DNA of 64,000 bases, taken from NCBI GenBank assembly GCA_000729835.1, contig JFHB01000018.1:62001-126000 (forward strand), given 5' to 3'. Positions 43,837 to 54,939 of the stretch are shown piece after piece. The notes beneath the pieces are model-generated. The model was not told the origin of the DNA. It did no database searches and saw nothing but the letters and a program-made list of their open reading frames with translations. Made by a program: the position numbers and the translations under genes. Position 1 is the stretch's first letter. The number at the start of each line of letters is the position of its first letter. The DNA is from Atkinsonella hypoxylon (Eukaryota > Ascomycota > Sordariomycetes > Hypocreales > Clavicipitaceae).

Positions 43837-45444
43837 TGGCGACCCGTGACGGTTTGCGAGTACTTGTCGGTACCTGCAAGTAAAACTGCCTTGATTCGGG
43901 GTGCTTTCGGGTACCTACCTACCTATATACACGCCTGCTTTAATTTATAGCTTATCAATTCTTCCTATTTACTTAATCAAACAGTATATTACACAGTATA
44001 GTAGTAGTAGTAGTAGTACTAAACAATATGCCGTATGTTCGAGCTTTTTTTTCTCTGCGATTCTTATACAGATACCTCTTTACCTCTGTTTTTGAATACC
44101 GGTATTCTCAAGTACCTACCCTGTTAATGCAGGTATCTCCGGGTCTCTTCTTTGGATCTTAAAGCCTATGTATCCTAAAACAGGGGACCCGTTCGGGGTA
44201 CCCCTAGCGAGTTTTGTATCCTGGGGCCAGCGCTCTCGTAGTGGGGCAGCGGCGGACTCGGAGGAGAGAGAGAAGAGAGATTGATTGATATCTGTACTCC
44301 GTAGCTTTAAGCGATAAACCCTGCCTGGCAATCTAGGTACGACGTTAACGTCCTTGGCCTCGACTCTGCCTTCCGTGGCCCTATAAGCCTGGCCAGTTCA
44401 GCGGAAAAACAAGGAATACTAATCTCGTTTCAAGTTGGGGTCCGAATTACAACACCTACCCAAAGTATTAATTTCTTGAGTGCACGGTTGTTTCATTCTC
44501 GTTACTCTCACAGACGGCTAATGAAGTCATATTTAGGTATATAAAGCCGGTCCAATGGTTTAATCAAAAGATACTCCAATATGATTGCCTAATAAAGTTA
44601 GTTGTTTTTACAAAAAAAAAAAGATTAAGATACCGCCTTACAAGGCTGTCTTCGACACATCTAGATACGACGAACCATGTCAAAATGTACGGGTTTTTTT
44701 TTTTTTCTTTCTCCCAAACACTACTTCCACATGATCAATTACCCTATACGCTTCAATTAAATACTCCCTTTACAATTTCATCACAAGTCCTTCGCCATGA
44801 TCTTGAGCGATAGTCTCAAAAGAGCTTCTCTAGCACGGACGCTGATACCTCTTCGTACCCCAGCTTGACTCGAGTCAGTTCCTTGGAAAAATATCCTTTG
44901 GTTACGGCAGGAAAATCAGCACACAAACCCGGGGAAATGACCAGGCTCTCGGACTGGCAGGTAAGTCAGGAAGCCGAACCCGCCGATGGTCGCCAGGGCC
45001 GAACTCCAATTTAAATTGTGACCCTTTCACACCGATGGGGATATTAAAGTGACCGGCTGTACTCACAACTCTCGAAGGTGCTAAATCGGTACTTTTTCAT
45101 TACCCGCGTGCCTATATCCTGCTTGACAAAGATACTACGCTGTCATATGAACCAGGATAATGGTCCAATAAGAGTTTTCAAACTAGCCGATGTCTCCTTC
45201 AACGTCCTCATCTATGCTGTGACAGGATCACGGACTAACTAAGCGTTCGTATTGCAGAGCTACAACAATTGCCAAGGTCGTCACAACTCTGAGTGCTGAA
45301 TCGGCTGAATTCTTCTTGTCCGCCATAAATGTCTGGTGGGAGCTGCACAACCGCAATTGAAACCATGAAACGACGGCTAAATGCTTCTACGACAACTACC
45401 ATTACCGCATATCAACCCCCGAGCAGCACTTAACCGGCTTGGAA

Positions 45445-45450
45445 TATAAA
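45445..45450 (+). promoter_or_regulatory. TATA box of the GH12 gene
   Basis: TATAAA 114 bp before the ATG at 45559. Confidence 0.5.
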
Positions 45451-45558
45451 TTGGAGGCTGATTGCCCTTCATTTCCCTCGGTACCTCACGAATCTTTTGC
45501 CATTAACAGCACAAGAATCTCATAATCTATCTATCACCCCAGCATTTAGACTCTTACG

Positions 45559-46403
45559 ATGCGATTCCCTCTTTATCTCATCTACAGTGGCTTGACTGCT
45601 TCTGTACTTGCATCGCCTCTATCCGGCTTGGACAAGCGCGTCCCTGTTGAAATATGTGATAAAGATGGGCGAGCTCAAGCTGGCCCTTACATACTTTACA
45701 ACAACAAATATGGAGCTTCAAAGGCCGCCTCTGGATCGCAGTGCACCACTCTCAACTCTGTTCAAGGTAGCTCTGTTTCATGGTCAACAAAGTGGTCCTG
45801 GTCTGGATCCCCGAATTATGTCAAGTCGTACCCCAATCTTAAGCTTGGGACCAACAAGAGGCTATCAGCGGTGCGATCGATTTCTTCCACCTATTCTTGG
45901 TCGTAGGTCACTCAATGTTGCATTCAACATACCTGCCTGCACACTAAGGCTGTACTTAGATATACCGGTTCACACCTTGATTGCGATGTTGCATATGATA
46001 TTTGGCTTGATAATAGCAAGTACGAAATCATGATTTGGTTGGCTCAATATGGCCGTGCTTCCCCTGCTTCGGACACACCAGGTCCGGTTTCCACTGCCAA
46101 CATTGCAGGCTATTCGTGGAAGCTATTCAAAGGTAGAGTCTCGCAGACTGTCGTCTTCTCGTTTGTTGCGGAAAGTATTATCAGGTCTTGGAATGGTGAT
46201 CTCAACCAATTTTTCAAGTACCTGACTAAGAATGAAGGCGTGCCCGTGAGCAGCGCCATTACGGCCATTCAAGCTGGAACTGAGGCTTTTGCTGGTAAGC
46301 ATAACAGTATGAATCGTCTGTGGCACTCCTATATTATACTCACGCAAGTCTAGGTTCCAATGCCGTGTTCACGTGCACCGAATACACTGTCTCGATATCC
46401 TAG
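45559..46403 (+). CDS. GH12 endoglucanase / xyloglucanase, secreted
   Basis: Three exons: 45559-45902, 45960-46294 and 46354-46403; 242 aa, the usual GH12 size. A signal peptide ends near residue 19 and a Kex2-type LDKR site follows at 24-27. The beta-jelly-roll pattern is clear: YILYNNKYG, WSTKWSWSG, YVKSYPNL, STYSWSYTG (restored by splicing), VAYDIWL, YEIMIWLAQYG, YSWKLFKG, FSFVAES, FFKYLTKNEG and GTEAFAGSNAVFT. The two catalytic carboxylates are E137 (YEIMIW, nucleophile) and E223 (GTEAF, acid/base), both present. The enzyme cleaves beta-1,4-glucan or xyloglucan outside the cell; which one cannot be told. It points to use of plant material or growth on plants. Confidence 0.92.
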
Positions 46404-49400
46404 CATGTCAAAAATGCTTGTAGCTCATATTCCGTCTTCGTACTACTCGTACCACGTTTGACTCTAGCCCTCGACTTCTGTCACAAACAGGCTCTAGTCT
46501 GTGGTCTCTAGACCCGCATTATGCATAAGCAATGTCTACAAGTGCAGGGACGCAGCAATTTCCTCTGCATTGGGGAGGGGACTGTGTGTTGATTCCCGAG
46601 GCTATGGGCAAATTAGGTAGAGGAGACTATTCCTTAGGTTCTTTGGGATCTGTGTTTGGAGCTGCAATATTCGAGACTTTGAGGGCTCTCCGTCTTCTTG
46701 GATCAGCGAGCGATGGGTCACCATGGGTTTTCTTGATAGCCATAGCCGACACATCGTAGCAATTCATACCGCATGCCTTGGACTATCAGCTTTGACAATA
46801 CATTCGAAGGAGAATTATCCGAAAACTTGGGCAAAAAGGTCAAGGCCGAGAAACAGATTTATGCCTTGTGAATATACATTGTGAAGCAATTGAATCCACT
46901 GAGGGTATAGACGACACTACTTCATGGCTCGCTAATCGTCATTTCACGCTTGATTCCCCCATCATGGGATCTGCAGGATCATGCAAGGGTTGTGTTGTAT
47001 ACACAGAAAGTCGAGGCGCCTCTTTAGGTCCTTGTCCCTCTGTGTATTGGCTCTTAGACAGTCCTTGAGTTTATGCCACTTTAACGACTAAACAATTGTT
47101 TGTTCCTCAGCATCTTCTTTATCAATTTTGCATGTATGCGAATACATCTGCTGGTAATTTAAGGTGGCGTACTGTGTGACGTTCGCAGACTTTTGGCACG
47201 GCCATTGTATTTTAGGCCTGGTTATGTTAGCTTATTTTTAAGGCTACATCTCTTTGGCGCTACTCCGTAGTTAGGAATTCTGGCATTCCGGCATAGCGGG
47301 GCAGGTAGCTGAATTCAGCTAGGTCGGGTGGGGCGCTTGCAAGCCCACTTTTCCCCCTAACAGCTGCTGGCACTTGCCATGATGAATCAACGTATAAGTC
47401 GTGTCTTACTAATTTTATAAATACTACTGAACTGTCTATCGTAATAATTACTGTATCGTATCATCCTATTATTTTGCCTAAAATTTAGGCGGCTGGCTGT
47501 TTAATCTATCTGATGGGGATGATATAGGCCTAGAGTGGAAGAATAGTGGAGACTTTAACTTGCATTGTGGGGACAATCTCATAGAGATTACGCGTGGTAA
47601 AGGCCTAAGTTACAGAAATTATATCAAAAAAAAAAAAAAAAAAAGGATTATAGTAATTAAAACTTGAATTCTTGGATAAGGAAGCTCTAAATAATAGATT
47701 CTTTAGTTAATATAGATCTAGCTAATAGAGTGTGCTGTAACTATAGGCTTTACTAGTTACGGGTCTTAACACTGAATACAAGAGACAGTGAAGTACTTTT
47801 ACTAGTAAAATTCACGCAAAAATACTTGCTGCGGCGTCCACACATCGCTGCCGATATTGCACGGTGCCAACCGGTGCGGGTCATTCATTCAACCAGCGTT
47901 GATTTGTGATTGACAAATTCGTTCTAAATTAAGGTATAACCGGCTACAAAATGGGCGCCAGACTTAATTAGAGTATCAGCTAAAGTATAATTTGGACGAA
48001 ATAAAACGCACAGCAACTGGTTAATCCTAACGGGAAGATGTCAGCTGGTACTACTCGGAAGTTACCGGGGTAGCTCTACGCAGAAACTGCGGTTTGGGCT
48101 TGTCTGATCCTGGATCCCGGACGTTCTAAAATCTCCTTAATGCCGACCTAGCTCCAACCCGGCATCTTCCGCCCCACAAGCCTCTGGCTTGGGCGCGAAA
48201 CCTCGGATTGACCTTTGCGCACTTGAGGAACTGCGAGCTATGTAATATAGCTCGTTGTAACCAGAACAATGTGTAATATCTAACTCAGGTGTAAATATGA
48301 GAGGGTACATTATATTAGAGATCGAGTTGGGAATCCCAACACGTCATCATCACCAGATCTTGGCGCTATGTTTAAAAGAGGATACAGGCCCTTTATATAC
48401 AATACATCCTTCTTTAATTTTGCATCAGTGACGTAATAAGACGGAAGGCACCTCAAGGTGGTACATGCCCGATGGGTCAAGCCAAGTACACGGAAAGAGA
48501 AGAGATCGTGCTATTTCCTGAGGGAGGCTTCAAGGCCAGTGTTTAGGACTAATGTAGATGAGCTGATCGACAACAAATAATAGAGTCATGATTAAGAAGG
48601 AATAATTGCAATGCTTACTTCCCCGCCAACAGTGTGGGAGTTGTTGAAGGATATAGAAGTCCCCATTGTGGGAAGAGTAAAGCTGCGGTCCTGTGAGTCT
48701 TATCAAGACCTTGTAAGGCAAGAAGTCTAAGTCAAAGGAGATACTCCGTACGGAGTAAATTCATCATCAGTCAACACTCAACACCATCATTTGGCCGTCA
48801 AAGAGAGCACGTCCGGGCAACGCTCTCACCTTCCATGCTCACTCTTTTCCCCCGCATGATATATGGCAGGTTAATACAGCGCTTTGATGGAGAGCCGCAT
48901 GACAAATGATTCTAAGCAGCTAACCACGCACCGAATCCAACCGTAGATTGCCATTTATCAGTCGCGTGACTCACGCGTGACATGTATACCAATGCCTGGC
49001 TCATTTTGATGACGCCAAGGAAGCCTTTGACCCAGTGCTGCGGTCTCGCACTCTCTCGCACAGGTCTACCGAGCAAGATTCTGTCGCCCAAGTTGTTTGT
49101 CCGAATCTTCAGCATACTCCTCAAGACAAGGGAATCCATGCATCGTAGGATTCCATCTTCGCACGTCAGTGTCAGAACCACCCACCGGCGCCACCCACCG
49201 GCGCCACCAATTCCATTATGCAGAAATGCACTGAGAGCGAATTTTGGGTTGTTCCATGTTAATTCCATATGAAGCCGTGTTGTGAAGCTGCGGATCAGTG
49301 TGAGGGCAGCATTTGCGTTCAATATCAAAAGGGAAAAATTGACAAAATGATCCATGGATGTGCATCATGTATTACGAAATGTTTGCCATGAAATTGAAAT

Positions 49401-49572
49401 TGAAAGTAAAAGACAAAGAAAGACAAAGCATGCTCAGTCTACGCTTTACGCCAAAAATGACAACCAATTTGTGCGCCGTTGTGACCGACCAGAAATTACA
49501 CATTAGATGCGGCTGTTAACCTCTTTCCGCCTCCCTCGTTCCTTGTCGTTTTTTCTTTCTATTTTTACCACT
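46404..49572. other. Gene-poor AT-rich stretch
   Basis: About 3.2 kb without a supported gene. It contains an A18-20 run at about 47624-47643, the 16-bp palindrome at 48742-48757 and a duplicated CCACCCACCGGCG word near 49186-49210. A 147-codon minus-strand frame (48912-49355) has no recognisable feature. Confidence 0.5.
48742..48757. repeat. 16-bp palindrome TACTCCGTACGGAGTA
   Basis: Perfect inverted repeat. Half-sites TACTCCGTA or TTCCGTA recur elsewhere in the window (43746, 44290s, 47260s, 51305, 51383, 51780, 54030s). Confidence 0.95.
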
Positions 49573-51087
49573 CTATTTCCAATCCCACCAGATTTCCACC
49601 ACCTCATCTCTAGGTGCATCTTGCAGGGTCGCTTCAGGCGCCAGTCCGGATGGCGGTGCCCGGTGGACATAGACCTGTCGCAGATGGTCGCCCACGACTT
49701 CGGCATCTATGAGTAAGTAGCTTTTCTTCTCACCGTCGGGGATTCGATCCCGCATGGAGCCTAAGCTCCATTCCCAGTCGTCGCCATTGCCAGACTCCGT
49801 AAAGGTGCTTTCCATTCGATCCAACTGCAGGCTTTCTGTGCCATTCTTGTACGTAGCAATGCTATACCCATTGGCAAACAACGTATCGGGCCCAAATCGC
49901 CACCGCTGGAAGAGACAACCACCGCAAAAATGGACAACCTTGGCAATCTTGTCCACCGGCGCTTGGTGCCATGACTTCCAGTGGTGCAAACTCAGGTGCC
50001 ATTTGCCTGATTCGTAGAAGCCGCCCATGTCACCGCCAAGATCCAATTGATGCAGCCCCTTGACTTGGGTGAAATTAGTGCCTGTCTTCTCCTCGACGCA
50101 ATATCTGAGCAAACCATCACCCTCACGCACGCTACTCTCATTAAGGCAACTGTCGACATGTGACTCCAGCAGCTTCAACAGTGGCACCGAAAGAAATATT
50201 CCCCCTCCACCATATGCCATATATCCGTGGAAATTCACAGCGTCTTTGTTTTCAGATAAGCCGCCTACATAAGCAGGAATGGACGAGTTCTGTTTGCCCA
50301 TCGCTTCGGCCACGGGGAAGAGAGAAGGGAAGAAGGTATCGTCGTCGATGATGACGCCCCATTTGGTGTGGCGGTCGGCGTGATGGAGAAGGTCGCGAAC
50401 AGCAACAAAATGCTGCTCATTGACACCGATAGATATGTTCCGAGGTCGGGTGCCAATGAAATGGATTCCCGATTCATTGAAATGCGATACCAGTTTCTTC
50501 ATCTGCCGACTCGAAAAGCCCGCGTCTGTCACAATAGCAAGCAGCCGGGCATTGGTGCCCCGCAGCCAATGTTCGAACTGAGGTATTGATTTCTCTAGCC
50601 TTTCTGCAGAAGATGCCACTCCAAAAAGGAATTCCGAATAGTCTCTCTGAGGAAATGGTAAGGGTACCTGGATCGTGATCGGGTCGCAAGGGGCGTCGGC
50701 TGGAAGCGAACCACTGCACGTGTGCTTCAAGTCCAATACCCTGCTTGTATGATCTTCTATTAAGGGTCTCGGAATGTTGCCAATGACTTCTCGCGAAGTA
50801 GCGGCACTTCTCACCCCACGAAAGCATCGCTTTTGGTAGACAATTTTTCTTGTTAGATTATAGTCGGCGCGCCGTAAGTGGTCGAGGTCGGAGCGGCAAG
50901 GTTTGGAAACGCGCAGCGTCTCTGGAAGAGCGGCTTCTAAGCCAAGTGGGAGAGCATACTGCAGTCGAGATTCAGAGCGTTGAAATGCGCCGAAGCCGAG
51001 GAGGACGAGGACAAGAGTGCAGACCATGATAAGTGCGGGCGTTCGCCTGCGAAAAGACACCTTGAATGGTCGAACCGCAACCCCCAT
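49573..51087 (-). CDS. GT31/fringe-like glycosyltransferase, type II membrane protein
   Basis: Intronless, 504 aa. A short basic N-terminus (residues 1-16) precedes a single anchor (ALIMVCTLVLVLLGFGAF), so the catalytic part faces the Golgi lumen. The luminal domain shows FLFGVASSAERLEKSIPQF, LLAIVTDAGFS, WGVIIDDDTFFPSL (DxD metal-nucleotide-sugar motif near residue 248), YVGGLSENKDAV, YGGGGIFLSVPLL and HQLDLGGDMGGFYE, the order found in fungal fringe-like/DUF604 proteins. Several NxS/T sequons are present. Donor sugar and acceptor are unknown; the family usually adds hexoses or N-acetylhexosamines in beta linkage. Confidence 0.85.
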   Translation of the reverse strand: MGVAVRPFKVSFRRRTPALIMVCTLVLVLLGFGAFQRSESRLQYALPLGLEAALPETLRVSKPCRSDLDHLRRADYNLTRKIVYQKRCFRGVRSAATSREVIGNIPRPLIEDHTSRVLDLKHTCSGSLPADAPCDPITIQVPLPFPQRDYSEFLFGVASSAERLEKSIPQFEHWLRGTNARLLAIVTDAGFSSRQMKKLVSHFNESGIHFIGTRPRNISIGVNEQHFVAVRDLLHHADRHTKWGVIIDDDTFFPSLFPVAEAMGKQNSSIPAYVGGLSENKDAVNFHGYMAYGGGGIFLSVPLLKLLESHVDSCLNESSVREGDGLLRYCVEEKTGTNFTQVKGLHQLDLGGDMGGFYESGKWHLSLHHWKSWHQAPVDKIAKVVHFCGGCLFQRWRFGPDTLFANGYSIATYKNGTESLQLDRMESTFTESGNGDDWEWSLGSMRDRIPDGEKKSYLLIDAEVVGDHLRQVYVHRAPPSGLAPEATLQDAPRDEVVEIWWDWK

Positions 51088-51522
51088 TGTGAGCTGTGTT
51101 AAACTAAGCTGCGAGGGGATCGGCGAAAAGAACCAAGAAAAGTATTATCTTGTCGGAGCCAGTGTATGGAAAAGACTCGAATGACGTGATGTATGATAAC
51201 CAAAGAGTGTATTGGATGGACCATTAAAAGCGTTGGATTATTTCAATTCACACAGCTGCAGAAGCAACCTCCTTGTACAGGGATGCCCCCTGGTCTAATT
51301 GGTTTGGTGTATTCCGTAGCGTGACATCGATGGACAAGCTTCTTCAGGCCCATTGTGTGGAAAGCATTATGCGGAGTACTGATACTCCGTACGGACTGCT
51401 GGAATCCGATTCCGTCACGCCAGAGCCATTCACGAGATAAAGGCTCCATGTGGTGGCCGTTTTTTTTGTCCCGAGTCTCGACTGGATACGGAGCACAAGT
51501 TCACCAAGCCGCCCGCCACAGC

Positions 51523-51572
51523 AATGGATGGAGTGGATGGAGTGGATGGAGTGGATGGAGTGGATGGAGTGG
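51523..51572. repeat. 9-bp minisatellite, about 5.5 units of AGTGGATGG
   Basis: Units are identical except the first (AATGGATGG) and the partial last. Confidence 0.9.
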
Positions 51573-52145
51573 GCAACGTCCCGGTGGGCTCCTCCTCGCC
51601 CGTCCATGCAGCGAACCAAAATGTCTTTCGTTCCGATGGCGCCTGCACTGTGGATCCCTGGGCCCAGGGGAGGTGGGATGAAACGCCATCAGCTGCCCAC
51701 ACGTGGGCACAGCCGACAAGTTAGCCGGGACGTTGTGCCTCAGTTTCGCGATAGAGAGAGGTCCATCCACTAACTAGTTATTCCGTAGCGGGGGAATAAT
51801 AGAGACATTCTTCGTAAACTCAACAATCTCCCAAGGAACCACCAAGGCATCAGAGATGACATCACCCTGAGAGTTGATAATTATATTGCTACTATATAAG
51901 TCGCTATGAAAAAGTAGGAATGGCCGACAGCATTGCATCTTTCATTTGCCCGATTCGGCGGTCACGGCAGCGACTTCTCTCCCTACCTGGTGAGCAAATG
52001 GTACTAGCAACACTAATTAATATGAACCAACTCACAGAATCTGGCAAACAAAATTATATTTCAGTCGCTGAAACTTCTGCGGCGAATTCATTATTTTCCC
52101 ATTGACTGAGACATACTCCGCATGTACAGAGGCGTACGCACAACC

Positions 52146-52222
52146 ACTGTGTACTCACTGTGCACTTACTGTGCACTTACTGTGCACTTACTGTGCACTC
52201 ACTGTGCACTTACTGTGCACTC
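52146..52222. repeat. 11-bp minisatellite, seven units of ACTGTGCACTT/C
   Basis: Seven consecutive 11-bp units; the first has GTGTAC in place of GTGCAC and the last base alternates T/C. Each unit has a GTGCAC palindrome. Confidence 0.92.
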
Positions 52223-52364
52223 ACGGTACCCACATGCATGGACTTGCCGGTTTCTTTATTGTCGTTCAAGTGGGTATCCAGTGTCTTCGGCTATTCTTTA
52301 CCCTTCTGGCACTGTATCCGACTTCACTTCGCTTTTTAGGTCTCTTGAGCTGAAGTTCAGCACG

Positions 52365-53775
52365 ATGGCTACAGTCCTCGACGATTGGCATCATGCACTA
52401 AGGCAATTCATTTGGAGGAATCCCATCATATCGATTGGAATTTGCTGCGCTCTGATTACCGCGTCCTATGCACTCGTAGGTTATAATATTGCGACAATGT
52501 CATGCCCGTCTCACCACTAATATGAGTAGCATTCGAAGAGGCGAAGGGCTGCGCAATGGACATCCGACAAGCAGGTGAAGTCCAAGAGGGTTTTATTGGA
52601 GAAAACATTCCAATCAATTCCTATTGAACCTCTGCACGATTTTGACTGGAGAAACAAGGAGCCTGCGAGACATCTGCCGATTAAGCCTGTGTATACCATC
52701 ACGATGGGTGTGTGCCTTACACTCTTGTTAACAAAAGGTAAATTATGACCTCCCTGCTAATCAGCCGCAGGATTGCAGAAAGACGACCCCTCGGAACTCA
52801 TTACTATTGACAGAGACTACTTGGAAAGGGTGAAGCGCCGTCAGGAGTTAATAGGACAGAAAACCTCTACTGTTCATGGCTGCTTACCTCATGGCCAGGA
52901 ACCTGTTTACGAGCTATATGTCTACCTCCTATATCACTACTTACCCGTACGATATCCCGCCATATTCAAAATATCTCGCGATGGCTCTCATACTGAGAAC
53001 CTCGTAACGGGAAAGTCGTTTCCCATCGAACCGCCAGAAGACGCCACCGCAGCACTCCGCATATTGGGCGAATCCGTTGAGGAGGACATGTTTCTTCTAC
53101 ATGAAACGCCGGACGGCCATTTGTGTGTGGCTTTCATGTGTTGCTTCTCTTTTGGATTTGATCCATCCGATAAGTTCGGAAACTTGCTAAAGGACATCCA
53201 CGCCCCTGTACCCTCATATGAGAAAATTGGGAGCAGCGTGGAGAGATTCTTCTCCAGGTTGCACGCAGGGAAATGTGTGAAACGTTTGAATGTGAGTATG
53301 CTGCAGTTCACACCAGCTACTATGTGTTTCTACGAACTTGCGAAGCTAACACTTTTTGGCAGTGGTCTATCCAAACACACGGTGATCTGTGCAACACACT
53401 GTGCAACGACCTCCACGATGACACTGCGGAGGGGGTCCCCGACGAAGAAATAGATCCTGACAAAGTACGATTCCTCGATGACAGAATTTTTTTTCCATGT
53501 TGCCGGAGCTAACTTCGTTTTTTTTTTTCCCTCTCTAATTGCAGACTTTTCTCCGAGTGGAGCTTCAAACATTGACTCGGCTTCCCAAGACTCAGGCTGT
53601 CTTGTTTTCGTTCAAAACATATTTATACAGCATCCGGGATATGAAAGAAGAAGGATCAGGACCGGAATTGGCAGATGCAATAGAGGGCCTCAGGTCGGGA
53701 AACGCTCCCGATATGTGGCAATACAAGTTAGCGGTGCGCTGGGGCAAACCCGTCTGCGAGTATTTGCGATCATGA
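52365..53775 (+). CDS. Heme-dependent oxidative N-demethylase-like protein (DUF3445), membrane-anchored
   Basis: Five exons: 52365-52475, 52530-52707, 52771-53291, 53363-53464 and 53545-53775; 380 aa. Residues about 17-36 (FIWRNPIISIGICCALITAS) are a probable membrane anchor. The rest matches the fungal DUF3445/HDOD pattern: YTITMGLQKDDPSELITID..YL, VYELYVYLLYHYLPVRYP, FLLHETPDGHLCVAFMCCFSFGF, VERFFSRL, NWSIQTHGDL, LRVELQTLTRLPKTQAVLFSFKTYLY and GNAPDMWQYK. Bacterial relatives are heme enzymes that demethylate small amines; the fungal substrate is unknown. The start was chosen because it gives the anchor and the first phase-0 splice. Confidence 0.85.
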
Positions 53776-54939
53776 GGCAGATCAAGCCCGTTGTCACCGC
53801 CATATTCCAATGAGGCTTTGCGGCTTTGCAGGTGAGATACCTAGTCGAACCCTGGTCAATCAAGATCAGCAAAGAAAGTACTATCTACCTCCAACGTGGT
53901 CAATGGATGCTGGGAATCAGACGAGCGACAGGGATGTGACGCGGGCAAATCTAGCTCCGGTCGTTGCCCAAAATAGCCTGGGCAGCGGATATGAGGGTCC
54001 TGGCATTTACGATAAGGCAGGTTCATACCTCCATACGGAGTACCTAGATCAGTATCTGAGTCGAGCAGATATTGAATTCTTACCACAACGCCAATTTACT
54101 TTAAATGGAATCTTAACGGGATCGGTCTAGACCTCCACGTGACAAGGCTGTAGACTCCTCCTCTCAATTCGAGTCGTTCATTGGTTCATGGGCATTGAGG
54201 GGTGGCTGGTGCCGTGGCTCCAACCAGTGCGCATCGCGAACCCCACCCCGCAACCCCACATGCGCAACTAGCAGCCTCGCGGGTCTCTCCAGCCACGAAT
54301 GCCGACATCACATTGGCTTCGATCCTTGCTCGGCAGACTTAACTGCGACCTAATAACCTCTCCGCCTGGTTGGCAGCCGCTTCCACCTCCCACGGTAGAC
54401 CACGACGCACGCTTCGCACCAAATCCAGGTCGCTTACCCATCGCCCAGAGCGCCCAGCTTCCATACCGTCTTGGCATATTCTTGAAGACCTTGTTGATCT
54501 CATCCTATCTCCTCTCTACCCTCCAGCCCCCCCACAACCCGATATCTGCCGTTCTGCCACTTCGACTAGCATCGCATCACGATACCCAATCAGACGTTTT
54601 CTGCTTCACTGCCCACGATTTATCCATCCCGAAGCTTTATTTTTGTGAAAAGCCGGCGAATATAATTTACTTGTCTTTTATCTTAGCTGTCTCTGCGCCC
54701 TCCCAACCGAAGCATTTGTTTAGTACTGGCTTATCTATCTGACGTCCTCTTCGCTTTGTCCAATACACGGCTGTTGTCAAAGGTTAGGTCGGTCAACCGA
54801 GGCGCTTTAACGACAGGATATGCTCTAGGCATTCGGTGCTGGGCTATTTTGCATTATCTATTCTCTGTCCATATTGTACCGCTTCGGCTCTCTATATTTC
54901 TCTCCTTTCTCGTCGGCTATCGTCTGTTGACTGGGTACC
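53776..54939. other. Intergenic / long leader of the SWIB gene
   Basis: About 1.2 kb; 54.2-54.9 kb is C/T-rich, as in fungal 5' leaders. An open frame at 53810-54130 directly after the DUF3445 stop has no recognisable feature. Confidence 0.45.

Larger units (their letters stand above)
40710..45558. other. Gene-poor stretch with palindromes and homopolymers
   Basis: About 4.8 kb without a recognisable gene. It holds a G15 run (40751-40765), a T19 run near 42371-42389, two perfect 20-bp palindromes (43746-43765 and 43817-43836), a TAG microsatellite near 44000-44018, and clustered GGTACC sites at 43.8-44.2 kb. Short open frames (for example 41344-41640, 42473-42685) show no family features. 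Confidence 0.55.
51088..52364. other. Intergenic region with two minisatellites
   Basis: Divergent region between the glycosyltransferase and the DUF3445 gene. It holds a 9-bp repeat (51523-51572), an 11-bp repeat (52146-52222) and TCCGTA half-sites at 51305, 51383 and 51780. Open frames across the minisatellites in several frames are repeat artefacts. Confidence 0.6.

Noticed and set aside
44866..44877. TGACTCGAGTCA palindrome as an AP-1-type site
   Set aside because: A single 12-bp palindrome in a non-coding region with no adjacent gene; not enough to call a regulatory site.
46532..47068. Two short frames after the GH12 gene
   Set aside because: No family features, and the GH12 gene already ends with its proper C-terminal motif; they could be relics but cannot be supported.
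47600..47660. A18-20 run considered as the tail of a SINE or LINE
   Set aside because: No box A/B promoter, target-site duplication or reverse-transcriptase sequence was found next to it.
51344..51773. Overlapping frames in four readings across 51.3-51.8 kb
   Set aside because: They are generated by the 9-bp minisatellite, which is stop-free in several frames.
52102..52353. Cys/Leu/Thr-rich frames across 52.1-52.35 kb
   Set aside because: They translate the 11-bp repeat; the real gene start is the ATG at 52365.
53810..54130. 106-codon frame right after the DUF3445 stop
   Set aside because: No recognisable domain; the spliced DUF3445 gene ends naturally at 53775 with the family's C-terminal motif.
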